Source: RBG-13-68-16 sp050018455
GTDB lineage: Bacteria > Acidobacteriota > Thermoanaerobaculia > Thermoanaerobaculales > Thermoanaerobaculaceae
NCBI GenBank assembly: GCA_050018455.1
Contig: JBEKAA010000025.1
Location: forward strand, 1 to 64,000
DNA length: 64,000 nucleotides
Reading direction: 5' to 3'
Part shown: positions 26,484 through 34,952 of the stretch, one piece after another
Position numbering within the stretch: the first letter of the stretch is position 1
Layout: each line of letters starts with the position of its first letter
Notes under the pieces: model-generated
Database searches by the model: none
The model's input: the letters and a program-made list of their open reading frames with translations, nothing else
Told to the model about the DNA's origin: nothing
Translations under genes and position numbers: made by a program

Positions 26484-28609
26484 TAGGCTCCCTCACTTCT
26501 GCCGGTCACTTCGCCGAGCAGATACATAATCTCCTGCTCCAGTCTCTCGATGTCGGCCTCGATGACCTCCAGCGGCCGTGGAGGTTCATAGGTGTAGAAG
26601 TGCAGGTTGAATGGGATCTCGTAGCCGACCTTGGTCTTCGAGTGGTCGATCCACGCGTCTGGGACGTGTGGCAGTACCTCACGCTTGAAGTAGTCCTCGA
26701 CGTTTTCCTTGAGCGGCACGCTTTCGGTGTCCCGCAGCTCGGGGTCCGGCTCGGGGTCGCCGCTGCGGTCGCGGCACACCTGGGCGGTCTCGTCGCGCTC
26801 GCTGAGCGCGCCGATAATCGCTTTCATCTCGGAAGCCGAGAGTCGGACGCCATGCTGACGCGCTGTCTCCTTGAGATCAGCAAGGAACGGTTCGCGGTCG
26901 CGGTAGAGCTCTTGCCCCTTTGCTTCGGACAGGAAGCGAAGGATCGTGCGAATCTCCTCCTGGTGGGCTTTGCCGGCCTCGATCTCTTCGAGACGGGCCT
27001 TCTCGTTCTTCTTGCTGCTCGTGGCGAGTCCGCGGAACCCGGGCTCCTCATCGAGCCGCGTGATGCGCTCAGGGCTCGCCTGGAAGTTGAGCCTGAGGGG
27101 GCGTTCAACGGTGATCTTCCGGAAACCGAAGTCGGCGTTGTCGAAGAGCTTGCTCACCACGAGCGTCTTCTCCTCGCTGTTGACGCCCAGGGTGCGTGGC
27201 TCCCCGTCCTTGAAGTGCCCGTGAATGCGCGTGATGTCAGCGATCTGATCCGGCTCGCGCTCGTTGTCGGCCGGGTCGCCGATCTTGTTTCGCTTGTTTC
27301 CGAGGCTCTTGCGCATCTTGACGAACATCTGGCGCGCGTCGATCAGCTGAATCTTGCTCTTACGGTGCGCCTTCTTGCGGTTGGTCAGAAGCCAGACGTA
27401 GGTTGAGATGCCCGTGTTGTAGAAGAGCTGGTCGGGCAGGGCGACGATGGCCTCGAGCCAGTCGTTCTCGATGATCCACTGGCGGATGTTGCTCTCGCCG
27501 CTGCCCGCGTCGCCGGTGAACAGCGGCGAACCGTTGAAGACGATTCCGATGCGGCTGCCGCCGTCTGCTGCGGGGCGCATCTTCGCGAGCATGTGCTGGA
27601 GGAACAGCAGGGCCCCGTCATTGATCCTCGGCAACCCCGCCCCGAAGCGGCCGTCGTAGCCGAGGGTGTCCTTCTCCTTTTCGATGAAGGCTTGCTGCTG
27701 CTTCCACTCCACGCCGAACGGTGGGTTGGCGAGCATGTAGTCGAACGTGATCTTCCGACCCTTCTGGTCGCGGTCGAAGCCGTCGTTCCGGAAGGTATCG
27801 CCGAGCTTGACGTTGTCGGCGTCCTCGCCCTTGATCAGCATGTCGGACTTGCACACCGCCCACGCCTCGTCGTTCCAGTCCTGGCCGAACAGCACTGGCT
27901 TCGCCTCGACGTTGAGGTCGCGGATGTAGCGCTCCGAGACCGACAACATCCCGCCTGTTCCGCAGGCCGGGTCGTAGACGGTCTTGACGAGGTGGCTGCG
28001 GCCGAGGTCCTTCTCCGGCGATAGCAGGAGGTTGACCATGAGCTTGATCACCTCGCGCGGGGTGAAGTGCTCCCCAGCCTCCTCGTTGGATTGCTCGGCA
28101 CCGATCCGGATCAGTTCCTCGAAGACATACCCCATCTGGACGTTGTCCACCTTCTCGGAGGAGAGGTCCACCTTGGGGCCGCAGAAGGCCTTGATCACCT
28201 CGAACAGCAGATTCTTCTCCGCCATCCGGGCGACCTGCTGGTCGAACGCGAAGCGCTCCATGATGTCGCGCACGTTCGGGGAGAACGCCTGGATGTAGGC
28301 GTTCAGGTTGGGAGCGAGCTGGTTCGGGTCGTCGAGTAGCCTTGGGAAGTCCAGCTTCGAGAGGTTGTAGAACTGTCGGCCGGTGATCTTCGCCAGCAGG
28401 CTTCGCACGACGCTCTCGGGCTTCCCCTCGAGGCGTGCGCACTCCTTGAGCGCACGGGCCTTGGTCGGTGCGAGCAGGCAGTCGAAGCGACGGAGCACGG
28501 TCAGCGGCAGGATCACCTTGCGGTACTCGTTGCGTTTATACGGGCCGCGCAAGAGGTTGCAGATGTCCCAGATGAAGCCGGCGAGCTGCTGGTGGGTCTC
28601 GGGTGTCAC
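26483..28609 (-). CDS. hsdM: Type I restriction-modification DNA methyltransferase HsdM
   Basis: The 708-residue protein begins with the HsdM N-terminal helical domain and carries the SAM motif DPACGTGGML, the catalytic NPPFG and downstream motifs of N6-adenine methyltransferases. With HsdS it methylates the host target site. The GTG start at 28609 is chosen because GGAGGGG lies 6-12 bases upstream and the family sequence begins there. The open frame to 28726 adds non-homologous residues. Its stop shares one base with the DUF262 start. It is the first gene of the operon. The upstream 130 bases contain a TATCAT box that could be its -10 element. Confidence 0.94.
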   Translation of the reverse strand: MTPETHQQLAGFIWDICNLLRGPYKRNEYRKVILPLTVLRRFDCLLAPTKARALKECARLEGKPESVVRSLLAKITGRQFYNLSKLDFPRLLDDPNQLAPNLNAYIQAFSPNVRDIMERFAFDQQVARMAEKNLLFEVIKAFCGPKVDLSSEKVDNVQMGYVFEELIRIGAEQSNEEAGEHFTPREVIKLMVNLLLSPEKDLGRSHLVKTVYDPACGTGGMLSVSERYIRDLNVEAKPVLFGQDWNDEAWAVCKSDMLIKGEDADNVKLGDTFRNDGFDRDQKGRKITFDYMLANPPFGVEWKQQQAFIEKEKDTLGYDGRFGAGLPRINDGALLFLQHMLAKMRPAADGGSRIGIVFNGSPLFTGDAGSGESNIRQWIIENDWLEAIVALPDQLFYNTGISTYVWLLTNRKKAHRKSKIQLIDARQMFVKMRKSLGNKRNKIGDPADNEREPDQIADITRIHGHFKDGEPRTLGVNSEEKTLVVSKLFDNADFGFRKITVERPLRLNFQASPERITRLDEEPGFRGLATSSKKNEKARLEEIEAGKAHQEEIRTILRFLSEAKGQELYRDREPFLADLKETARQHGVRLSASEMKAIIGALSERDETAQVCRDRSGDPEPDPELRDTESVPLKENVEDYFKREVLPHVPDAWIDHSKTKVGYEIPFNLHFYTYEPPRPLEVIEADIERLEQEIMYLLGEVTGRSEGA

Positions 28610-28741
28610 GCGGCCCCTCCGTCCCTGGCGGTCGTTTGAGTTTGCGGCAACCTCGGTCGCTGGAAATGATACGCCTCGCCCACTGGGGCGGCAGTTGCCC
28701 GCCACCAAGACCCGCGGGCCAGCCACCGCCCGCGAGTCCGA

Positions 28742-29071
28742 CTAGTCTGCGGGGGTTCCTCCTTGTCGCTGGGTTCTGGCCCAGGCTTCGACTTCACTCC
28801 GTTTGTAGCGAACACGGCCGCCAATTTTTAAGTATGGCACCTCAACTCGTCTGGTGCAGCGCCAGGTTGACAGTGTGCCCTCCGAGACCCCAAGAATTTC
28901 GGCCACCTGTGCGGTAGTGAGGAGTTGGTCTTTCGTTATGCGGGGTTCGACAGGCCACTCCCTCGCTATGGCGAGGCGGAGGCCCTGCAATTCGGCCCGT
29001 ATCTCCCGAAGTAGCGCTGGAACAGACGCGAGTTCCGTTCCGAGGGCCTGAAAGGAGAGATCGCCTGGCAT
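28742..29071 (-). CDS. Excisionase/MerR-like helix-turn-helix protein
   Basis: A 109-residue protein with an N-terminal helical region and a C-terminal HTH_17 domain: LLTTAQVAEILGVSEGTLSTWRCTRR, then VPYLKIGGRVRYKRSEVEAW. This domain occurs in excisionases and small regulators of mobile elements. ATG 29071 is preceded by GGAGG. It precedes hsdM by 132 bases on the same strand and lies between it and the tandem repeat at 29224, so it could control the operon or help excise the island. No integrase is visible. Confidence 0.8.
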   Translation of the reverse strand: MPGDLSFQALGTELASVPALLREIRAELQGLRLAIAREWPVEPRITKDQLLTTAQVAEILGVSEGTLSTWRCTRRVEVPYLKIGGRVRYKRSEVEAWARTQRQGGTPAD

Positions 29072-29223
29072 TGGGCACCTCCTGCTCGAAAGTGTAGAAG
29101 GCTGGGTGTATTCGATGGATGGTGCGATCGATCCACTGCGGCGAAAGGGGTCCGGAGATTGCGGCAACGGATGTGCACCCGGCAGGACCGCCCGAGGCAG
29201 AACGAGCGGTGAATTTCTGCCGC

Positions 29224-29243
29224 GGTGTTACCGGGGTGTTACC
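29224..29243. repeat. Tandem GGTGTTACC motif, copy C
   Basis: GGTGTTACC-GG-GGTGTTACC, two identical 9-mers with an 11-base period (one helical turn). The same 20-mer core occurs with two differences each at 3741-3760 and 15085-15104, in the same orientation. It lies 70 bases from the tRNA-Arg gene and at the right edge of the defence island. Confidence 0.7.
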
Positions 29244-29313
29244 GAAGGTCTTTTGTCCCGGCGGAGCTTGTTAGAGGTTGGAACGTAAGGATTTTGAAAT
29301 GTGTGATTTAAGC

Positions 29314-29389
29314 TGGCGCGCCGAGAGGGACTCGAACCCCCAACCGCCTGATCCGAAGTCAGGTGCTCTATCCATTGAGCCACCGGCGC
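29314..29389 (-). tRNA. tRNA-Arg (anticodon UCG)
   Basis: Full cloverleaf of 76 bases on the minus strand: acceptor GCGCCGG pairing with TCGGCGC, D-stem GCTC/GAGC, anticodon stem CCTGA/TCAGG around the loop CTTCGGA (anticodon TCG), T-stem GGGGG/CCCTC around TTCGAGT, discriminator G and encoded CCA. Its 3' end faces the defence island, the usual arrangement for an integration target. I did not find a clear copy of its 3' end at the far boundary. Confidence 0.97.
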
Positions 29390-29601
29390 GCGCCGGTGCA
29401 CCCTTGTACCACAACTGGCGCATGCGCGGGTTGCATCCTTGATCACCGGTCGTCCGTCGGGTCGCGGTAGCGGTCACATGGCGCAACCCGCCGTTCTCTG
29501 GAGGCAGGCGGCCGAGGCAGTGCCACGGTACCTTCGCGTGCCGCTCGTGACCCCCGTCATCCGCGCGTCCGCCGGGGTACCATGCCGGCGAAAGGACGCC
29601 T

Positions 29602-31395
29602 ATGAGGCTGACAAGCATCCGGCGGACGGTTTCTCCGGCCGTGCTCCTGCTGACGGTCGCCGGCTGCGCCGCGCCGGCATTTTCCGCCGGGCCAGCTCAG
29701 CCCGCGTCCCGCGCATCCGTCGCTCCGACTTCTGCGGGAAACCCGGGACGCACGGAGTTACCCTACCAACTCTGGCCGGCCGAGGTGGTTTCCGCCAATG
29801 GCATCGTGGTATCGGGTTCGGAACAGGCCTCGAAGGCGGGCGCAGCGGTGCTGGAGGCGGGCGGCAACGCGGTCAATGCCGCCGTGGCGACGGCGTTCGC
29901 GCTCGGGGTCACGGAGAGCCGATGACCTCGGGACTCGGGGGCGAGGCGCTCATCCTGATCTACGGCGCCGACGGCCGCACGCAAGCGATCGACGGATCTT
30001 GCTACGTCCCCCACCTGGCACGGCCCGACGAACTGCAGAGTTCTCGCGTCGCCGCCGACAGGGGCTACATCCAGGATTACAACTCCGTTGCCGTCCCCGG
30101 CTCTCTGGCTGCGCTGGCGTACGCCCTCGAGCGCTACGGCACCGAGAGCCTGGCCGAGGTGCTCGCCCCCGCAATCGACCTCGCGGATTTCGGATACAAC
30201 CTGAATCCAAGCACGATCGCGGAGATCGACGGTCTGAGCCCCTATCTGCGGCACCAGGATTACGTCGCCGGCCTCATCCTTAAGGACTTTACCGACGCGT
30301 GGGGCCCGGACCACGTGTTCTGCGCATCGGATCTCGCCAAAACCCTACGGCGGATCGCGGCGCTCGGGCCCGCCGAGTTCTACCGCGGTCGCATCGCCGA
30401 CGAGATCGACGCCGACATGAACCGCCACGGCGGATACCTGCGCAAGAGCGATCTCGTGACGGTCCGGGCGGTCGAGCGGCAGCCGATCCGCGACAGCTAC
30501 CGCGGCCTCCAAGTGATCACCTTCCCGTACCCCGGAGGCGGCGGGAGCCTCATCGAGATGCTCCACATCCTCGAAACGTTTCCCTCGAAGCTCCTGCAGG
30601 ACGCCTCGCTCGACCGGCTCCATCTGCTGGTCGAAGCGGCCCGCCTAACCTGGGCGGACAACCAGAACTCGTGGATGCCTCTCCCCCTGGTCGATCACCA
30701 ACTGACCGACAGGCTGTGGGCCGCACAACGAGCCAAACTGATCCGGTTCGACCGCGCTCTGCGTCCGGGCGAGATCAGCGGCGACGTCCCGGAACCGTAC
30801 CTCGCGGTCGGAACCACCCAGGTCTCCGTGGTCGACCGCTGGGGGAACGCCGTTGCCCTCTCGCAGACGCTGGGAGCATTCTTCGGTGCAGCCGTGGCCA
30901 CGCCGGGGCTCGGGTTCTTCTACAACGCGAACCTCAACGCCTTCAACTACAGGAACCCTCTCAGCCCTCACTATCTCCGCCCGGGGCAGGTGCCGGCGAC
31001 GGCCATGACGCCAACGATCATCCTGAAGGACGGCAAGCCCCTCCTCGTGCTCGGAAGCGCGGGGAGCGACCGGGTCGTGCCGACGATGGTCTCGGTCATT
31101 TCGGGGGTCGCCGACCGCGGCCTCGATTCGTGCGAGGCCGTGGCTGCCCCACGCGCGATCTGGGGAACCACCTGGGGCGATCCCAGGCCGTTTGTCGAGC
31201 TCGCCGGAGAGAGCCGATGCCCTGGAGAAGCGCGGCTTTCAGGCGATCTACCGGCTCGAGTTTCCCGCGCGCTGGGTCGACATCTCGGCGTTCGGAGGAA
31301 CCAACGCCGCCTTCATCGACCCCCTGACCGGGATGCTCGCCGGCGTGCCCGACCCGCGCCGGTCAGGGTTTGCCGCGGCGCCCGCGGCTCGTTGA
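29602..31395 (+). pseudogene. Gamma-glutamyltransferase, broken by two frameshifts
   Basis: The start encodes a lipoprotein-type signal (LLLTVAGCAAP) and a GGT N-terminus (ASKAGAAVLEAGGNAVNAAVATAFALGV). Near 29922 the frame is lost. It resumes one frame over with MTSGLGGEALILIYGADG and runs through the catalytic region (LAVGTTQVSVVDRWGNAVALSQT, with the nucleophilic threonine) to about 31197. There a second frameshift near a GAGAGAG run moves to the frame that ends with DALEKRGF...AFGGTNAAFIDP at 31395. GGT transfers gamma-glutamyl groups from glutathione in the periplasm. A long open frame continues into the next gene but is not a true fusion. It is decayed or mis-assembled. Confidence 0.8.
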
Positions 31396-31459
31396 CCGCC
31401 GCGCTCGCATCCCGGCAGGTAGTACCATCGCCGGGCATGCACAGGGACGAAACCGTTTC

Positions 31460-31577
31460 ATACCAATTTGCCATCAGTCGTAGAGCAAAGGTGTCATCCC
31501 GAGCGCAGCGAGGGATCTGGGAGGGGGCTGGTAGATCCAGGCTTTCCCCCACCCAGATTCCTCGTCGCTCCGCTCCG
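31460..31577 (-). repeat. MITE-like repeat, truncated copy, inverted relative to 33288
   Basis: The terminal ATACCAATTTGCC and the body GGTGTCATCCCGAGCGCAGCG match the reverse complement of the copy at 59321-59469. The far end stops at CTCCGCTCCG and lacks the expected CGGAATGAC terminus, exactly where glycosyltransferase-like coding sequence begins. Confidence 0.75.
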
Positions 31578-31583
31578 CTGGCG

Positions 31584-33197
31584 TTGGTACTGCCCAACGT
31601 GACCTGGATAGTCCTGAGCCGAGCGCTTTGGAGCTACGACGCTTGCGAGTACGGCAGCGCTGCGATTGAGCTCTACAACACCTTGATCCGGAACCCCTCG
31701 ATGTGGCTGTGCACGCTCTTCGACACATACACCCACAAGGCGCCCCTCATTTTCTGGGCGGGGCAGGTTTTCGTGCCGCTGGGCAGACTGCTGGGCTCGA
31801 TCCCGATCGGGCTCGACCTCATGATGGCCCTGACGCAGTACGTGACGCTCATCCTCGCCTGGCGCCTGTTCGAGGAGACGTTCGCCACGAGGTCCCTGGC
31901 GTTCGCCGGGCTCCTGCTGGTGGGCACCGCCCCTCTCTTCGTGGGGCTGTCGACCAAGTTCCTCGTCGAGCCGCTCCAGCTTCTCCTCGTGATCTGGTTT
32001 CTCGTGCTCATGGCCCGCGCGCCTCGCCGGGATGGACTCGGCACCGTGCTGCACGTGACGGCCGCCGCCTCCCTTGCCATGCTGGCCAAGGTGACTTCCC
32101 CTCTCTACTGCGCGGGGCCGGGGCTGGTGGCGCTCTTCTACGCGTTCCGGCAGGGCCCGCGCACGTGGCGTTGGGACGTGCGTCGACACGGGCTGCTGAC
32201 TGCGGCGACACTCGTCCTCGCCGTTTCGACTCTCGTCTGGTACTGGAGGAACCTCGGCCACGTGGTCGGCTTCGTGCAATTCTCCAGCTCCCGCCCCATG
32301 TGGGGCCGGCACGACACCTTCCTGAACAAGTTCGCGTACTGGTCCGACGCCCTCTGCAACGACTCCTTCATGCGCTTCGTGCCGTACCTCATGCTTGCGG
32401 CTTTGGCGGTCGCCTCGGGCCTTCACCTGATTCGGCGCCCCAGACCGCGAGCGGCCGACACCCTCGCGCTGGTGTCATGCCTCCAGATCCTCGTGGCCCT
32501 GACGGTCATGTCCGCTCAGGTCAACGACACGACACGGTACCTCCTCCCCACACTGCCGTACTTGGCAGCGCTTCTCGTCTGGAGCCTGGCACGGATCGAC
32601 CGGGCGTGGCTCACCGCCGCCGTCGTCGCGGTCTGTCTCGTCCAGGTGGCGGGGGCCGAGGCTGTGACCTTCAACCTCCCACGTCCGCGGGCCATGTTCC
32701 GGGACGCGTCGCTCTACGAACTCCACCTCTGGTCGCTCGACCGGGACGTGAGCCAGGCGGATCTGGCGAAACGCATCGTCCGCCTCACCTGCGGCACATC
32801 GCCCGTGAAACAGGTCGTGGCGTGCGGGCAGGGACCCCCGGGCGCCGCGCTGCTTCGCTTCTACTACCTGGCCGAAAGCGCGCCGGCCAGGACGGGGTGC
32901 GAGATCATCTGGGCCAGGACGCTCGCAACCGGCGGGACCGACGAGGCTGCTGCGGCCGCGAATGGATGGCAGAACCTCCTGAAATCCCCGCCGGCCTACT
33001 TCGTCGACGCCGAGCCGTCGTCGTACAAACTCCCCGACCTCTACACCACCGACCGTCAGACCATGCGGGAGTACCGGGCCACCTGGCGGATCCTGGAGAG
33101 GGTCAGGCACAGCAGCGCGTTCCGCCGCATCGAGGTGCCCGGCCACCCGGAAGCCCTCCTTTTCGAGTTCGTCGGCAGCGAGGCACGGCCGCAGTAG
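31584..33197 (+). CDS. ArnT/PMT-like membrane glycosyltransferase, 5' end uncertain
   Basis: The protein begins LVLPNVTWIVLSRALWSYDACEYG and has about ten membrane segments. The early acidic residue region SYDACEYG and DTYTHKAPLIFW resemble the first periplasmic loop of GT39/GT83 glycosyltransferases, which use polyprenyl-phosphate sugars. A soluble C-terminal domain of some 170 residues follows. No ATG or ribosome site is found at its beginning. The open frame runs back through a repeat, so the usual first membrane helix is probably lost, or translation begins at TTG 31584. It is bracketed by inverted copies of the same repeat. Substrate unknown. Confidence 0.7.
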   Translation: MVLPNVTWIVLSRALWSYDACEYGSAAIELYNTLIRNPSMWLCTLFDTYTHKAPLIFWAGQVFVPLGRLLGSIPIGLDLMMALTQYVTLILAWRLFEETFATRSLAFAGLLLVGTAPLFVGLSTKFLVEPLQLLLVIWFLVLMARAPRRDGLGTVLHVTAAASLAMLAKVTSPLYCAGPGLVALFYAFRQGPRTWRWDVRRHGLLTAATLVLAVSTLVWYWRNLGHVVGFVQFSSSRPMWGRHDTFLNKFAYWSDALCNDSFMRFVPYLMLAALAVASGLHLIRRPRPRAADTLALVSCLQILVALTVMSAQVNDTTRYLLPTLPYLAALLVWSLARIDRAWLTAAVVAVCLVQVAGAEAVTFNLPRPRAMFRDASLYELHLWSLDRDVSQADLAKRIVRLTCGTSPVKQVVACGQGPPGAALLRFYYLAESAPARTGCEIIWARTLATGGTDEAAAAANGWQNLLKSPPAYFVDAEPSSYKLPDLYTTDRQTMREYRATWRILERVRHSSAFRRIEVPGHPEALLFEFVGSEARPQ

Positions 33198-33287
33198 CTC
33201 TTGCCCGAATGCGACAGGCGTGGGAGGCGCCTTTGCAACGAGACTCTCCAATTTCCCAGCTGGTCCTCGCAGTCTCTTGCACCGCTC

Positions 33288-33410
33288 ATGCCAATTTGCC
33301 ATTGAACATGTCATTCCGAGGAGCGGAGCGACGAGGAATCTGGGTGGGGGAAAGCCTGGATCTACCAGCCCCCTCCCAGATCCCTCGCTGCGCTCGGGAT
33401 GACACCTTTT
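33288..33410 (+). repeat. MITE-like repeat, second copy
   Basis: Begins ATGCCAATTTGCC, contains CATGTCATTCCGAGGAGCGG and GACGAGGAATCTGGGTGGGG, and ends TCGGGATGACACC. It is the reverse orientation of the copy at 31460-31577. The body is an imperfect palindrome and could fold into a long hairpin, which might also end transcription of the glycosyltransferase and panE from both sides. Confidence 0.75.
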
Positions 33411-33470
33411 CGGCTTGGCGGGGTGCGAGCCGCTCCATCGAGGGCCTCTCCACGTCGGGCCGGAGATTCC

Positions 33471-34406
33471 CTACTGCGCCTTCGAAGAGCCTCCCGGTTG
33501 CGACCCGACGGAGAGAGCCGCAGTGGCCGTGTCGTGTACCGGTGTCTCGACGCCCGCATGACGCCCGAGACGGGAAACCGCCCCGCACAGGTCTTCGAGC
33601 TCGGTCGGGCCCCCCGACTCGAGGTCTAGGAGGAACGACGGCTTCAGGCCGCCGGGCAGCGAGTCGATGAAGGAGAGCACCTTCGACTCCTCGTCGTCCG
33701 ATAGGGCGATCTTCCTGGCCCTCGCGACAGCGAAGACCTCCCGCACCGCCCGCTCGACGAGCAGGTGTCCGAGGCTGGAGGCGAGGATCGGTCCGACGGC
33801 AGAGCGGGCCAGTCCGCAGGCGGCAGCCATCGACGCGATGAAGGCGAATTTCCGCCACAGGTCCGCGGAGATGTCGAGGGAGACCTCCGCGTCCGCGCCC
33901 GCGGCTCGAAAGGCTGCGGCGATCCTCTCGGCGCGGTCGGAACCCCCGCCCGCGATCTCGCCAACGACCACCCGCTGGAACGCGCTCCGACGCTCAACCA
34001 CTCCGGGTGCGATCCGCACGGCGCTGATCTGGGTCAGCCCCCCGAGGACCGTGCCGCTCGGAACCCCGCCCTCGATGAGCCGGTCGGCAGCCTCGACACC
34101 GTTGAGCAACGGCACGACCACCGCGCCCGCCTCGGCGACGCGGCGGACGGACGGCGTGATCTCGGCCAGCGAGTAGCTCTTCACGGCGACGACGGCAAGG
34201 TCAGCGCTCCCGATCTCCCGCGTGTCGCCTGTCGCCTCGACGGCGGCGGTGAACGTCTCCTCCGGCGTGCGAACCTCGAGGCCGCGCTCCCTGAGCGCGT
34301 CGAGGTTCGGACCTCGCGCCAAGAAGACCACCGTGTTTCCGGCGCGCGCAAGCAAGCCACCGTAGTACGCGCCGACTCCACCGGCACCCAGGACCGCAAC
34401 CTTCAT
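33471..34406 (-). CDS. panE: 2-dehydropantoate 2-reductase (ketopantoate reductase)
   Basis: The 311-residue protein starts with a Rossmann NADPH site (MKVAVLGAGGVGAYYGG), contains the catalytic lysine region VVAVKSYSL, NGVEAADRL and the C-terminal helical domain with ISADLWRKFAF. It reduces ketopantoate to pantoate in pantothenate/CoA synthesis. Length matches the family. The ATG at 34406 is preceded by GGAAGGAGG. No other pantothenate gene is nearby, so it is a stand-alone gene that ends at a repeat. Other members of this fold reduce different 2-oxo acids, so substrate is not certain. Confidence 0.85.
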   Translation of the reverse strand: MKVAVLGAGGVGAYYGGLLARAGNTVVFLARGPNLDALRERGLEVRTPEETFTAAVEATGDTREIGSADLAVVAVKSYSLAEITPSVRRVAEAGAVVVPLLNGVEAADRLIEGGVPSGTVLGGLTQISAVRIAPGVVERRSAFQRVVVGEIAGGGSDRAERIAAAFRAAGADAEVSLDISADLWRKFAFIASMAAACGLARSAVGPILASSLGHLLVERAVREVFAVARARKIALSDDEESKVLSFIDSLPGGLKPSFLLDLESGGPTELEDLCGAVSRLGRHAGVETPVHDTATAALSVGSQPGGSSKAQ

Positions 34407-34671
34407 CGCGTCGCCTCCTTCCCTACGCCTTTCGCCAGACACCCCCGCCGCCGGAACCGAAACCGGAGCCACAACCGAGTCAGTATGCTCCCCCAAGGCC
34501 CCCAACCGATGGCTGCATCGGCGCCATCACGGAACGATCGCTCGCTCTTCCTCCCAGCGCTCCGCCGCACCCGTCGCCGCGTCTTGAGGGAGGTTTCATC
34601 ACCGCGCCGGGCGCAGGCAACTGCGCTTGTGCCGCATTTTCACATCACTGTGGGCGCTCAGTTTCCCCCTC

Positions 34672-34700
34672 TTGACAACCCGTGCCGGCAGTCTCATATT
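34672..34700 (+). promoter_or_regulatory. Sigma-70-type promoter for the TPR-tonB-exbBD operon
   Basis: TTGACA (34672-34677) and CATATT (34695-34700) are separated by 17 bases. It would give a leader of about 245 bases before the first gene at 34953. The rest of 34407-34671 shows no gene. Confidence 0.5.
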
Positions 34701-34740
34701 GGCGCCCGCGCGGGAGGAGGCTGGGAACTGGCACCGCACG

Positions 34741-34834
34741 AGGGTCATACACGGCAGGAAGCCACGCCACAGCGGCTTCACCCTTTCCGGTGCAAAGGCC
34801 GAAAGTCCAAACTGGGAGGCGAGCCACCCGGAAG
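34741..34834 (+). ncRNA. Possible structured leader RNA
   Basis: Two nested helices are visible: AGGGT (34741) with ACCCT (34780) enclosing GAAGCC with GGCTTC, and TTCCGGTG with CACC(C)GGAA enclosing about 36 bases that include GCAAAGGCCGAAAGTCC. The segment lies in the leader of the TonB operon. I could not match it to a riboswitch class with confidence. GNAAA-type elements recall cyclic-dinucleotide riboswitches, but the order is not the canonical one. Confidence 0.3.
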
Positions 34835-34952
34835 CATGGTGAGGATACGTGACGCCAACGAGCTGACCGCAGGGTGGAGGCGACCTTCTCAGGTTTGACC
34901 TGAACCTTTCTCAGCAAAACATCCGCTTGGCGCCAGCTGGAGGAAACTTCTT

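Noticed and set aside
29314..29389. Duplicate of the tRNA 3' end as an att site in the window
   Set aside because: I compared the tRNA 3' sequence with the boundary regions near 3.7 and 15.1 kb and found no convincing match beyond a few bases.
29439..33197. Single 1252-residue fusion of gamma-glutamyltransferase and glycosyltransferase
   Set aside because: The frame runs through a MITE-like repeat and through frameshifts. The GGT C-terminus continues in another frame, so this is chance read-through.
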